This document shows positions 38,172 to 47,147 of a DNA stretch of 64,000 nt, piece by piece. A program made the translations under genes and the position numbers. The first letter of the stretch is position 1, and each line of letters begins with the position of its first letter. This stretch comes from Curtobacterium sp. BH-2-1-1 (GTDB lineage: Bacteria > Actinomycetota > Actinomycetes > Actinomycetales > Microbacteriaceae). The notes beneath the pieces were generated by a model, which saw only the letters and a program-made list of their open reading frames with translations, was not told the DNA's origin and searched no databases. The stretch is from assembly GCF_001806325.1 (NCBI RefSeq), contig NZ_CP017580.1, forward strand, positions 3,658,001-3,722,000. Direction: 5' to 3'.

Positions 38172-39119
38172 TCAGCGGAGCACGTCGGCCCGGTGCACGA
38201 GCGCCGCGGCGCCGATGAGGGGACCGTCCTGCGACAGCCCCGTCGGGACGATCCGCACCTTGGTCACGAAGCCGAACTCGACGCGCTCCGCCACCGCCTC
38301 GCGCGCGTACTCGAAGAGGTCGGGCGTGACGTGCGAGAACCCGCCGCCGATGGCCACGACCTCGAGGTCGACGAGGCTCGTGGCCGCCGCGATGGCCTGC
38401 CCGAGGGCGCGACCGCTGCGCTTGACGGCCGCGACGGCGATCTCGTCGCCCGCCGCGTAGGCCGCCGAGAGCTCCTCGCCGGTGCTGCCCGTGAACCCCT
38501 GCCGCTGCGCCCACGCGACGGTCTTCGGGCCGCTGGCGATCGCCTCGAGGCAGCCGGTGCCGCCGCACGCGCAGTGGTCGTCGAAGCCGCCGCACTCGAC
38601 GTGGCCGATGTGCCCGGCGTTGCCCGTCGGGCCGCTGACCGTCCGGCCGTGCAGGATCAGGCCGCCGCCGACGCCGGTGGACACGATCATGCCCATCACG
38701 TGGTCGGAGCCCTGCGCCGCGCCGACCCAGTGCTCGGCGAGCGTGATCGCCAGGCCGTCCATGCGGAGCGTGACCGGGACGCCGGCGGGGACGTGCGCGG
38801 CGACGCGGTCCCGGAGCGGGTACCCGCGCCAGACCGGCATGTTGAGCGGGGAGACGAGTCCGTGCTCCTCGTCGACCGGACCGGCCGAGCCGATGCCGAC
38901 ACCGACGAGCGTGGCGTCCGTCGGCAGCGCGGCGAGGGCGGCCGTCACGACCTCGTCGACCGCGGCCTGCAGCTCGTCGGACGTCCGGCCGGGGCCGGTC
39001 GGGCTGCGGAACCGCGTGGCGGGGAGGACGACGCCGGCGTCGGTGACGAGGGCCGCCTCGACCTTGGTACCGCCGAGGTCGACGGCGAGGGCGAGGGGGG
39101 TGGACTGGGTCGTGGACAT
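38172..39119 (-). CDS. ROK-family sugar kinase
   Basis: 315 residues. ALAVDLGGTKVEAAL near 9-23 binds ATP phosphate; GGGLILHGRTVSGPTGNAGH and GHVECGGFDDHCACGGTGC (about 172-190) supply the catalytic region and zinc site; IGGGFSH near 253 is the adenosine motif. Family members phosphorylate glucose, N-acetylglucosamine or N-acetylmannosamine. A kinase rather than a NagC-type regulator because no N-terminal winged helix is present. Downstream of deoC on the same strand, 128 bases away. Confidence 0.87.
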   Translation of the reverse strand: MSTTQSTPLALAVDLGGTKVEAALVTDAGVVLPATRFRSPTGPGRTSDELQAAVDEVVTAALAALPTDATLVGVGIGSAGPVDEEHGLVSPLNMPVWRGYPLRDRVAAHVPAGVPVTLRMDGLAITLAEHWVGAAQGSDHVMGMIVSTGVGGGLILHGRTVSGPTGNAGHIGHVECGGFDDHCACGGTGCLEAIASGPKTVAWAQRQGFTGSTGEELSAAYAAGDEIAVAAVKRSGRALGQAIAAATSLVDLEVVAIGGGFSHVTPDLFEYAREAVAERVEFGFVTKVRIVPTGLSQDGPLIGAAALVHRADVLR

Positions 39120-39141
39120 GCGCGCTCCGATGCGGCGGTCT

Positions 39142-39160
39142 GGAGGCGCGGTGCCGGTCC
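39142..39160 (+). repeat. Single-arm copy of the GGAGGCGCGG repeat
   Basis: GGAGGCGCGGTGCCGGTCC, identical over 19 bases to the left arm of the perfect hairpin at 50862. It lies between deoC and the ROK kinase gene. Confidence 0.6.
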
Positions 39161-39247
39161 CGTACGCGTCGTCGCGTCCGGTGGGCGCCGGCCCCTGGTG
39201 GTGGGTCGGGTGGTGCTGGAGGTCGCGGGGGCTCACGCCCCGGACCG

Positions 39248-39979
39248 TCAGTAGGAAGTGGTGTCGTCGCCGACGGCCGACGCGGTGCCGGTCTCGGCGC
39301 GGTGCGCGACCTCGTCGAGGATGCGTGCCGAGGCGCTCGTGCCGATGCGGTCCGCACCGGCCTCGACCATCTCGAGCAGCGTGTCGAGCCCGCGGACGCC
39401 GCCGGAGGCCTTCACGCCGGTGTCGGGGCCGACCGTGGCGCGCATGAGGGCGATGTGCTCCGCGGTGGCGCCGCCGCCGGCGAACCCGGTGGAGGTCTTC
39501 ACGAACGCGGCACCGGCGGACCGTGCGGCACGCGACGCGGCGACGATCTCGTCGTCGGTGAGGAAGGCGGTCTCGAGGATGACCTTGACGACGGTGCTGC
39601 CCGCGGCGTCGACCACGGCGCGGACGTCGGCCTCGACGCGCTCCCAGTCGCCGGACTTCGCGGCGCCGATGTTCTGCACCATGTCGAGCTCGAACGCACC
39701 GTCGGCGAGGGCCTGCAGCGACTCGGCGACCTTGGCCCCGGTGGACGTGGTGCCGTGCGGGAAGCCGATGACGGTGCCGACGCCGACACCGGTGCCGGTC
39801 AGGCGCTCGACGGCGTGCGCGACGTCGCTCGGGCGGACGCACACGCTGAACACGCGGTACGCGGCGGCCTCGTCGAGCTGGGCGTCGACGTCCGAACGCG
39901 TGAGTTCGGGCTTGAGGATCGCGTGGTCGATGAGACCACGGACGGCATCGGCGGTGACGGAGAACGCTGCTTTGTCCAC
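39248..39979 (-). CDS. deoC: Deoxyribose-phosphate aldolase
   Basis: 243 residues. VIGFPHG (about 69), VVKVILETAFLTDDEI (about 130), the Schiff-base Lys in AFVKTSTGF (about 163) and VKASGGVRGLDTLLEM (about 191) are canonical DeoC. It splits 2-deoxyribose 5-phosphate into acetaldehyde and glyceraldehyde 3-phosphate. GTG start 6 bases after TAGGCT on the minus strand, so leaderless; the promoter region is shared with the divergent SDR-type gene. Confidence 0.94.
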   Translation of the reverse strand: MDKAAFSVTADAVRGLIDHAILKPELTRSDVDAQLDEAAAYRVFSVCVRPSDVAHAVERLTGTGVGVGTVIGFPHGTTSTGAKVAESLQALADGAFELDMVQNIGAAKSGDWERVEADVRAVVDAAGSTVVKVILETAFLTDDEIVAASRAARSAGAAFVKTSTGFAGGGATAEHIALMRATVGPDTGVKASGGVRGLDTLLEMVEAGADRIGTSASARILDEVAHRAETGTASAVGDDTTSY

Positions 39980-40008
39980 CCGGCAAGCCTACCCGGAGCC
40001 GAGCCGCG

Positions 40009-40014
40009 TACCGT
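40009..40014 (+). promoter_or_regulatory. -10 box TACCGT for the SDR/DUF2867 gene
   Basis: 7 bases before ATG 40022; its mirror on the other strand is the deoC TAGGCT box, giving two leaderless promoters within about 40 bases. Confidence 0.5.
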
Positions 40015-40021
40015 GCCCCGC

Positions 40022-41554
40022 ATGCGCGTCCTCGTCACCGGGGCCACCGGCTACATCGGCGGTCGTCTCGTCCCACGTCTCCTCGAAGCCGGTCACACCG
40101 TCCGCGTCTTCGTCCGCACGCCCCGGAAGCTGCAGGACGTTCCCTGGCACGACGACGTCGAGATCACCGCCGGCGACCTGCAGGACGCCGACGCGGTGCG
40201 CCGGGCCGTCGCCGACATCGAGGCCGTCTACTACCTCGCCCACGCGATGGGCGCGGACGGCGACTTCGAGCGGGCCGAGCGGGACGCTGCCGAGACCATG
40301 GCGCGCGAGGCATCGGCCGCCGGCGTGCGGCGGTTCGTGTACCTCGGCGGCCTGCACCCCGACGGCGAGCTCTCGAAGCACCTCCGCAGCCGCAAGGAGG
40401 TCGGGGACGTCCTGCTCCACTCCGGCGTCCCGACGATCGCGTACCAGGCAGGCGTGGTGATCGGGTCCGGCAGCACCTCGTTCGAGATGATCCGCCACGT
40501 CACCGACGTCCTGCCGTGGATGCCGGCGCCGCGGTGGGTCCGGAACCGCATCCAGCCGATCGCCGTCCGTGACGTCCTCTACTACCTCGTCAAGGCGCTC
40601 GACATCCCCGCCGACGTGAACCGCACGTTCGACATCGGCGGCCCGGACGTCCTCCGCTACGGGCAGATGCTCAACGGGTACGCGGTGGAGGCGAAGCTCC
40701 CGCAGCGCCCGATCTCGCCCCTGCCCGTCCTCACCCCGGGGCTCGCGGCGCACTGGTTCAACATCGTGACGCCGATCCCGCGGAAGCTCGCCAAGCCGAT
40801 CATCGAGTCGCTCCAGTTCGAGTGCGTCCAGCGCGAGCACGACATCGACGACGTGGTGCCGCGGCCGGAGGGCGGGCTGACCGGGTACCGCCGCGCGGTC
40901 CGTCTCGCCCTGAGCCGCATGCGCACCGGCGAGGTCGAGACCAGTTGGCGGAACGCGACGCTCGCGGCCACCCCCGCGGACCCGCTGCCGAGCGACCCGG
41001 ACTGGGCCGGCCACACCGTCTACGTCGACGACCGCAAGCGCCACTCGGCCGCATCTGCGGACGACGTCTGGCGGGTCGTCGAGTCGATCGGCGGCGAGAA
41101 CGGGTGGTACTCGTTCCCGCTCGCCTGGGTGGCCCGCGGGTGGATGGACAAGCTCGCCGGGGGAGTCGGCCTGAACCGCGGTCGCCGCGACCAGAAGCGC
41201 CTCGAACAGGGCGACGCCCTCGACTGGTGGCGCGTGGAGCGGCTCGAGCGCGGGCGCTACCTGCGACTGCGCGCCGAGTTCAAGTCCCCGGGCCGCGCCT
41301 GGCTCGAGATGACCGTGACACCCGCGGACGACGGTGGCAGCGACTACCGGCAGCGGGCGATCTACTTCCCGCAGGGGCTCGCGGGCCGCCTGTACTGGTA
41401 CTCGATCCTGCCGTTCCACGGCGTGATCTTCCCCGGGATGGTCGAGCGCATCACCGCGGCCGCCGAGCGGGAGTCCGAGCACACCGAGTCGACGGGGCGG
41501 AACTGGACCCAGCAGAATGGGAACCCGGAACCCGCACACGAGGAGGCAGCATGA
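40022..41554 (+). CDS. NAD(P)-binding epimerase/reductase fused to a DUF2867-like domain
   Basis: 510 residues. An extended-SDR NAD(P) domain (VTGATGYIGGRLVPRLLEAG, 4-23; YYLAHAMG, about 76) of NmrA/complex-I-like type covers residues 1-300. The C-terminal part (about 330-490) with ENGWYSFPLAWVARGWMDKL and FHGVIFPGMVERI is a DUF2867-type domain. This fusion is widespread in bacteria but its reaction is not established. The stop overlaps the SGNH hydrolase start. Confidence 0.82.
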   Translation: MRVLVTGATGYIGGRLVPRLLEAGHTVRVFVRTPRKLQDVPWHDDVEITAGDLQDADAVRRAVADIEAVYYLAHAMGADGDFERAERDAAETMAREASAAGVRRFVYLGGLHPDGELSKHLRSRKEVGDVLLHSGVPTIAYQAGVVIGSGSTSFEMIRHVTDVLPWMPAPRWVRNRIQPIAVRDVLYYLVKALDIPADVNRTFDIGGPDVLRYGQMLNGYAVEAKLPQRPISPLPVLTPGLAAHWFNIVTPIPRKLAKPIIESLQFECVQREHDIDDVVPRPEGGLTGYRRAVRLALSRMRTGEVETSWRNATLAATPADPLPSDPDWAGHTVYVDDRKRHSAASADDVWRVVESIGGENGWYSFPLAWVARGWMDKLAGGVGLNRGRRDQKRLEQGDALDWWRVERLERGRYLRLRAEFKSPGRAWLEMTVTPADDGGSDYRQRAIYFPQGLAGRLYWYSILPFHGVIFPGMVERITAAAERESEHTESTGRNWTQQNGNPEPAHEEAA

Positions 41555-42135
41555 CCGAGGAACGCACGAGCGTCCTGTTCCTGGGCGACAGCATCACCGA
41601 GCAGGGGTCGTGGGACGCCTGGCTGCCCGACGAGCGGACCGTCAACCAGGGCGTCGGCGGTGACACGACCGACGGGGTCCTCGCACGCCTGGACGCCGTC
41701 GTGGCCGAGCAGCCCGAGGTCATCGTCCTGCTCATCGGCACGAACGACTTCGGCAACCACCGCAAGAGCGTCGAGCACGTCGTCCGCGGGGTCGAGTCCG
41801 TGCTCGTGACCCTCCGCCGCGAGCTCCCGGGCGTCCGACTGCTCCTCGTCTCCATCCTGCCGCGGCAGGCGGAGTACACGGCCAAGATCGAGGAGGCGAA
41901 CCGGCACCTCCGCCAGTTCGTCGCCACCTGCCACGCCCAGTACCTCGACGCGTGGCCGGCCCTCGCCGACGGCGACCACCTCGACGACCGGTTCACCGAC
42001 GACGGCCTGCACCTCACCGAGGACGGCTACCGGGCGTACGTCGCCGAGCTCGTGCCCGCGCTCGAACGGGTGCGCGAGCTCCCGCCGATGTCCCGGTCCA
42101 TCCAGGCGATCGACCTCGACGGGGCCACCGCCTGA
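41551..42135 (+). CDS. Cytosolic SGNH/GDSL hydrolase
   Basis: 194 residues. FLGDSITEQGSW (about 10-21, Ser nucleophile), the Gly of QGVGGDTT, IGTND (about 63) and the Asp-x-x-His of DDGLHLTEDGY (about 150) are the four SGNH blocks. No signal peptide, unlike the enzyme at 7438. AGGAGG lies 5 bases before the ATG, within an ATGA overlap. Acyl substrate unknown. Confidence 0.87.
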   Translation: MTEERTSVLFLGDSITEQGSWDAWLPDERTVNQGVGGDTTDGVLARLDAVVAEQPEVIVLLIGTNDFGNHRKSVEHVVRGVESVLVTLRRELPGVRLLLVSILPRQAEYTAKIEEANRHLRQFVATCHAQYLDAWPALADGDHLDDRFTDDGLHLTEDGYRAYVAELVPALERVRELPPMSRSIQAIDLDGATA

Positions 42136-42590
42136 TGGCAGGACGGAAGGGTCGACCACCGGCGGGATCGTCGCTGCACGGCGTGCCGGTGGGCGGGGCA
42201 GAGCCGACGCGGTCGGGCTCGGTGTCTGGCCGAGGGGCAGGGCGCGAGTTGCCGCCGTTCACCCGGCCCGCCCTCGCCCCGTCGCTGATCGCGGCGATCG
42301 TGCTCCTCGCCTGCGTCGCGATCGTCGACTCGTCCGGCTTCGTGTTCGCCCGCTGGGGTGTCACCGTGCTCAGCCTCATCGTCCTCGTCTTCGCCGTGCG
42401 GGGGCGGACGTGGTGGGCGGCGCTCCTGATGGCCGCGATCGCCGTCTGCTGGAACCCGCTCGCGGTCGTGCCGATCCCCGGCGAGGTGTGGGCGGCACTG
42501 CAGCTCGTCGCGGCCGCACTGTTCATCGTTGTCGGCATCGTCGTGAAGGTGCCACGCGAGGCGGAGGCGAGCAGCGCCTCCAGGCCCTAG
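42135..42590 (+). CDS. Small polytopic membrane protein (DUF6804-like)
   Basis: 151 residues: a basic, Gly/Pro-rich N-terminus of about 45 residues then four hydrophobic helices, with WNPLAVVPIPGEVW between the third and fourth. That motif is what I recall of the DUF6804 family in Microbacteriaceae; this is memory only. Start inside the TGATG overlap with the hydrolase. The C-terminus SSASRP is encoded by a repeat-like GCGCCTCCAGG. Confidence 0.6.
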   Translation: MAGRKGRPPAGSSLHGVPVGGAEPTRSGSVSGRGAGRELPPFTRPALAPSLIAAIVLLACVAIVDSSGFVFARWGVTVLSLIVLVFAVRGRTWWAALLMAAIAVCWNPLAVVPIPGEVWAALQLVAAALFIVVGIVVKVPREAEASSASRP

Positions 42591-42631
42591 CCCGGGCGAC
42601 CGAGGAGCGGACCGAGCGTCCGCCCGGACGG

Positions 42632-42637
42632 TAGGAT
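42632..42637 (+). promoter_or_regulatory. -10 box TAGGAT for the Stealth gene
   Basis: TAGGAT overlaps an in-frame ATG at 42636, so transcription should begin downstream of that ATG and favour the ATG at 42684, which has GAAGGG before it. Confidence 0.5.
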
Positions 42638-42683
42638 GAGTCGCCGGGCAAACGGGTCCGGCGCACTGATCCGAAGGGTGTGG

Positions 42684-44237
42684 ATGAGCAACGAGACCGA
42701 GCCGGTGACCGAGAGTCCTCTGCTGAACCCTCGACCGTCCTCCGGCGGTCTCGAACGTCCCGACGTCGTCGTGCGGAAGGGACGCCTGACGCTCGTCAAC
42801 GGGCACCTGACGCCGCAGCAGTCGATGATCGAGGACCTCCTGTTCCTCGACGACGCCCTCACCGCCGGTGACGTCGACCACCTGCTCATCCGCGGCAACG
42901 ACCAGCGGCCGGTGATCGCCCTCGACGAGCGCGACCGGCAGCGCGCGGAGAGTGCCGTGATGGCAGCCGCGGCGAACGAGCCCCTCTACGCGAAGCCCCC
43001 GGGGAAGCCCGCGGTGCTCGTCATCGACGACGGCCTCGGCTCCGTCGACGAGCCCGTCCTGCGCGTGTTCCGGCCGCGCCTCGAGCCGCTCGGACGCCTG
43101 CGCTACGGCGCCGAGACGAGCGTGCAGCTCGAGTTCTGGCGAGTCACCGACACCGAGGTCCTCGCGCCCGTCGAGAACGCCCTGATGCGCCGCAGCCTGC
43201 CCGTCGACGAGTTCGTGCTCGTCGACATCGAGCGGTACGGCCGCACCTGGCGCACGGTCGAGCACATGTTCGACGACCACGTGTCCGACATCCGGTTCCC
43301 GATCGACATCGTGTTCTCGTGGGTCGACGGCAACGCCATCGAGTACCAGCGGGCACGACAGGCAGCGCAGTCCGGAGCGGTCCTGGGCGAGGGCGACGAC
43401 GCACCCGCCCGATTCCGCCAGATCGACGAGCTGAAGTACGCCCTCCGGTCGGTGCACACGTTCGCGCCGTGGATCCGGCAGATCTACATCGCCACGGACT
43501 CCCCGGCGCCCGCCTGGCTCGCCGACCACCCCAAGGTGCGCATCGTCCGCTCCGAGGAGTTCTTCGCCGACCCCTCCGTCCTGCCGACGCACAACTCGCA
43601 GGCCGTCGAGTCGCAGCTGCACCACATCCCGGGCATCAGCGAGCACTTCATCTACTCGAACGACGACATGTTCTTCGGCCGCCTGGTCGACCCCTCGGTG
43701 TTCTTCAGCCCGGGCTCGGTGACGAAGTTCATCCTCGCGACGACGCGGATCGGCCTCGGGTCGAACAACCCGGCACGCAGCGGGTTCGAGAACTCCGCCC
43801 GGGTCAACCGCCGACTCCTGCAGCAGCGGTTCGGCGCGGTGACGACCCGGCACCTCGAGCACGCGCCGACCCCGTTGCGCGCCTCGATCATGACCGAGAT
43901 GGAGCACGAGTTCGCCGACGAGTTCGCGGCCACCGCGGCCTCACGGTTCCGTGCTGCCGAGAACATCTCGGTGACGAACTCGCTGTACCACTACTACTCG
44001 CTGCTCACCGGCCGGGCGATCGTGCAGGAGAACGCCGAGGTGCGGTACATCGACACGACGATGCAGTCCGGTCTGCGGGCGCTCGGCGACCTGCTCAAGA
44101 AGCGGAATGCGGACTTCTTCTGCCTGAACGACGGGAGCTTCCCCGAGGTCAGCGACGAGGAGCGGACGCAGCGGGTGACGGACTTCCTCGAGAAGTACTT
44201 CCCGTTCCCGGCGCCGTGGGAGCGCCCCGCGGGCTGA
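42684..44237 (+). CDS. Stealth-family hexose-1-phosphate transferase
   Basis: 517 residues with four conserved Stealth regions: CR1 FPIDIVFSWVDG (about 206), CR2 RFRQIDELKYALRSVHTFAP (about 242), CR3 RASIMTEMEHEF (about 402) and CR4 FFCLNDGSF (about 476). HHIPGISEHFIYSNDDMFFG between CR2 and CR3 holds conserved acidic residues. The family (SacB, GNPTAB core, actinobacterial CpsY) makes phosphodiester-linked wall or capsule polymers. The N-terminal 200 residues are a family-specific extension. No other capsule genes are adjacent. Confidence 0.88.
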   Translation: MSNETEPVTESPLLNPRPSSGGLERPDVVVRKGRLTLVNGHLTPQQSMIEDLLFLDDALTAGDVDHLLIRGNDQRPVIALDERDRQRAESAVMAAAANEPLYAKPPGKPAVLVIDDGLGSVDEPVLRVFRPRLEPLGRLRYGAETSVQLEFWRVTDTEVLAPVENALMRRSLPVDEFVLVDIERYGRTWRTVEHMFDDHVSDIRFPIDIVFSWVDGNAIEYQRARQAAQSGAVLGEGDDAPARFRQIDELKYALRSVHTFAPWIRQIYIATDSPAPAWLADHPKVRIVRSEEFFADPSVLPTHNSQAVESQLHHIPGISEHFIYSNDDMFFGRLVDPSVFFSPGSVTKFILATTRIGLGSNNPARSGFENSARVNRRLLQQRFGAVTTRHLEHAPTPLRASIMTEMEHEFADEFAATAASRFRAAENISVTNSLYHYYSLLTGRAIVQENAEVRYIDTTMQSGLRALGDLLKKRNADFFCLNDGSFPEVSDEERTQRVTDFLEKYFPFPAPWERPAG

Positions 44238-44270
44238 GGCCCGACGCGCGCGCCCCGCGCCGGCGCATGA

Positions 44271-44319
44271 TGAGCAGAAATGGTCGGGTCCACAGCGCGG
44301 ACCCGACCATTCCTGCTCA
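44271..44319. repeat. Large palindrome, TGAGCAGAA family, copy 1
   Basis: Arms at 44271-44290 and 44300-44319 pair over 20 positions with one G-T pair, beginning TGAGCAGAAATGGTCGGGTC. Followed by CACGAAGTGCG, nearly identical to the sequence after the copy at 61696. It probably also terminates the two convergent genes. Confidence 0.75.
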
Positions 44320-44333
44320 CGAAGTGCGGCGGC

Positions 44334-45293
44334 CTACCGGTGGACGGGGGAGACCGGCACGGAGTCGAGCGTGAATACCGGGATGCTCGACGTCACCGGC
44401 GCGGGCTCCGCAGCCGCCGGGATCGTCACGCCGGCCGCAGCGAGCCGAGCCTCGGTCTGGGCGGACGACACCGGCTCGCCGACCGTGGCGTAGTGCCCGA
44501 TCGGCACGACCGAGTGCACCACGTTGTGGCCGTAGACGTGCACGAGGTTGAACGACTGCGCGCCGTCCTGCCCACGGGTGCCGCCCTGGTACTCGGTGAG
44601 GTCCTGGGTGTAGCACGTGGCACTCGCCACCGACACGGGGATGCCCGCGAAGACGGCACTCGTCGAGTAGTGCAGGTGGCCGGCGATGATGGCGATGACG
44701 TCACTGCCCTCGACGACCTCGGCCAGGGCGGCCTGGTCGCGGAGCTCGACGAGGACGGCGAGGTCCTGCACGCTCGGCACCGGCGGGTGGTGCATCGCCA
44801 GGATGGTGCCGTGCGGTGCCTGCTCCGACAGGACCTCGGCCAGCCAGTCGAGCTGCTCGGGGGAGACCTCGCCGTGGTGGGCGCCGGGCACGCTCGTGTC
44901 GAGGGTGATCACCCGGAGGCCGTTCACGTCGTACACGAAGTCGACCGGACGATCGGTCGGCTGGAGCCCGAACAGCTCCTGCCGGAAGGCGCCCCGCTCG
45001 TCGTGGTTGCCCATCGCCCAGATGACCTGTGCGCCGATCCGCCGCGCGGCCGGCTCGACGATGTCGCGGATGCGGGCGTACGCGCCGGGTTCGCCCTTGT
45101 CGGCGACGTCGCCCGTGACGACGATGGCCTCGGGACGCGTCCCCGACGACTCGATGTCGGCGATGATCTGGCCGAGCCGCGCAGCTGAGTCGACGTCACC
45201 GTAGAGGTCGCCGTCACCCGCCACGAGATGGGTGTCGCTGAGGTGGAGCAGGAAGTGGTTCGGCCTGGGGTGTTCGGCCGTCCGGCTGTCCAT
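44334..45293 (-). CDS. Metallophosphoesterase, CpdA-like class III cyclic nucleotide phosphodiesterase
   Basis: 319 residues from ATG 45293 (an upstream start at 45332 adds 13). Metal ligands are HLSDTHLV (about 20), VVTGDVADKGE (about 61), AMGNHDERG (about 95), MHHPPVP and AGHLHYS (about 206). This D-x-H...GD...GNHD...GHxH set with GHLH and a C-terminal extension matches the Rv0805/CpdA group, which hydrolyses cAMP and other phosphodiesters. The C-terminus after about 265 is Pro/Val-rich. Confidence 0.83.
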   Translation of the reverse strand: MDSRTAEHPRPNHFLLHLSDTHLVAGDGDLYGDVDSAARLGQIIADIESSGTRPEAIVVTGDVADKGEPGAYARIRDIVEPAARRIGAQVIWAMGNHDERGAFRQELFGLQPTDRPVDFVYDVNGLRVITLDTSVPGAHHGEVSPEQLDWLAEVLSEQAPHGTILAMHHPPVPSVQDLAVLVELRDQAALAEVVEGSDVIAIIAGHLHYSTSAVFAGIPVSVASATCYTQDLTEYQGGTRGQDGAQSFNLVHVYGHNVVHSVVPIGHYATVGEPVSSAQTEARLAAAGVTIPAAAEPAPVTSSIPVFTLDSVPVSPVHR

Positions 45294-45415
45294 CGGGGTC
45301 TCATTCCGTTGGTCGGGTGCGTGGTGCAACACAGTGCCACACCGTCCTGGACGAGTCCAGCACGTGTCGGTGAATCGAACGTGAACGCGGCACGGCGTGT
45401 TCCCGCACGCACGAC

Positions 45416-45447
45416 GGAACCCCCGCCACCGAGGTGACGGGGGTTCC
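45416..45447. terminator. Terminator of the qcrCAB/ctaE operon
   Basis: GGAACCCCCG at 45416-45425 pairs with CGGGGGTTCC at 45438-45447. An inner CACC/GGTG extends the stem, with an A-C mismatch. It starts 14 bases after the qcrB stop. Confidence 0.75.
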
Positions 45448-45461
45448 GGTGCGCGGGGTGC

Positions 45462-47147
45462 CTAGTGCTTCGACTCGACCGCGGGCGCTTCGTGTCCGGC
45501 TTCGAGGTCCGGGCCGTGGTGCGCGGCGTGCGCAGCCTCGAGCTCGGCCTTGGACACCGGGGTGATCCGGTCCTCGAAGAAGAAGCGCGACATGCTGGCG
45601 CGGGCCTTCTGCAGGCTCGAGATCTTGCCTCGGGCGTTCGGACGGATCATGAGCGGCTTGTACTCGTTGAACTGCAGGAGCTTCCAACGCTCGTACTCGT
45701 CGAGCTGCTCGTGCACCTCGATGTACTCGCCGTGGGGGAGTCGCACGATGCGTCCGGACTCGTACCCGTGCAGGACGATCTCGCGGTCCTTCTTCTGCAG
45801 GGCGAGGCACACGCGCTTCGTGATCCAGAAGGCGACGAACGGGCCGAGGACCGTCGTGGCCTGGATCACGTGGATGACGTGGTCGATCGACACGTAGAAG
45901 TGGGTCGCGATGATGTCCGACGACGCGGCGGCCCAGAGGCTCGCGTAGAGCGTGATGCCGGCGGCGCCGAACGCCGTGCGGGTCGGGGCGTTGCGCGGGC
46001 GGTCGAGGATGTGGTGTTCACGCTTGTCGCCGGTGACCCAACCCTCGATGAAGGGGTAGATGAAGATGGCGAGGATGAGGAACACCAGCACCGCGATCGG
46101 CACGAGGATGTTGAACGACACCGTGTAGCCGAACCACACGACCTCCCAGTGCGGCGGAACCAGACGGAGCGCGCCGTCGGCGAAGCCGATGTACCAGTCG
46201 GGCTGGGTACCGGCGGACACCGGGGAGGGGTCGTACGGGCCGTAGTTCCAGATCGGGTTGATCGTGAACAGCGACGCGATGAGGGCGAGGATGCCCGCGA
46301 CGATGAAGAAGAACCCACCGGCCTTCGCCGCGAACGCCGGGAGGATCGGCACGCCGACGACGTTCTCGTTCGTCTTGCCGGGGCCGGCGAACTGCGTGTG
46401 CTTGTTGATGACGACCAGCACGAGGTGGACGCCGAGCACCGCGACGAGGATCGCCGGGAGCAGCAGGATGTGCAGCGTGTAGAGGCGGCCGACGATGTCG
46501 GTACCCGGGAACTCGCCACCGAAGAGCAGGTAGGCGATCCAGACGCCGATGACCGGCACACCCTCGATCATGCCGACGATGATGCGCAGACCGTTGCCGG
46601 AGAGCAGGTCGTCGGGGAGCGAGTAGCCCGTGAAGCCCTCGGCCATGGCCAGGACCCACAGGATGAAGCCGAACACCCAGTTGAGCTCACGCGGCTTGCG
46701 GAAGGCGCCGGTGAAGAACACGCGGGCCATGTGCAGCATGATCGAGGCCACGAACAGCAGGGCCGCCCAGTGGTGGATCTGCCGGACGAAGAGCCCGCCG
46801 CGGATGTCGAACGAGATGTTGAGCGTCGACTGCAGTGCGGTCGACATCTCGATGCCCTTCAGCGGGACGTACGAGCCGTGGTAGACCACCTCGGCCATGG
46901 ACGCCTGGAAGAAGAACGTGAGGAAGGTACCGGACAGCAGGACGACGACGAAGCTGTACAGCGCCACCTCGCCGAGCATGAAGCTCCAGTGGTCGGGGAA
47001 GATCTTGCGCCCGACCTCCTTCACGAGGCCCGAGATGCTCGTGCGCTCGTCGATGTAGTTGGCGACCCCGCCGATGATGCGGGATCCGCGCTCCGGTGCC
47101 GGCTTGGTGGTCGACGACGCGGGTGCGTTGGTGGTCGTGCTGCTCAT
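45462..47147 (-). CDS. qcrB: Cytochrome bc1 complex, cytochrome b subunit
   Basis: 561 residues. Cytochrome b core with heme-ligand helices (HHWAALLFVASIMLHMARVF, about 120) and the Qo-site region. The C-terminal cytoplasmic extension beyond about 420 (ILDRPRNAPTRTAFGAAG, then VRLPHGEYIEVHEQLDEYER) is characteristic of actinobacterial QcrB in the bcc-aa3 supercomplex. Start ATG 47147 overlaps the qcrA stop. Oxidises menaquinol. Confidence 0.95.
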   Translation of the reverse strand: MSSTTTNAPASSTTKPAPERGSRIIGGVANYIDERTSISGLVKEVGRKIFPDHWSFMLGEVALYSFVVVLLSGTFLTFFFQASMAEVVYHGSYVPLKGIEMSTALQSTLNISFDIRGGLFVRQIHHWAALLFVASIMLHMARVFFTGAFRKPRELNWVFGFILWVLAMAEGFTGYSLPDDLLSGNGLRIIVGMIEGVPVIGVWIAYLLFGGEFPGTDIVGRLYTLHILLLPAILVAVLGVHLVLVVINKHTQFAGPGKTNENVVGVPILPAFAAKAGGFFFIVAGILALIASLFTINPIWNYGPYDPSPVSAGTQPDWYIGFADGALRLVPPHWEVVWFGYTVSFNILVPIAVLVFLILAIFIYPFIEGWVTGDKREHHILDRPRNAPTRTAFGAAGITLYASLWAAASSDIIATHFYVSIDHVIHVIQATTVLGPFVAFWITKRVCLALQKKDREIVLHGYESGRIVRLPHGEYIEVHEQLDEYERWKLLQFNEYKPLMIRPNARGKISSLQKARASMSRFFFEDRITPVSKAELEAAHAAHHGPDLEAGHEAPAVESKH

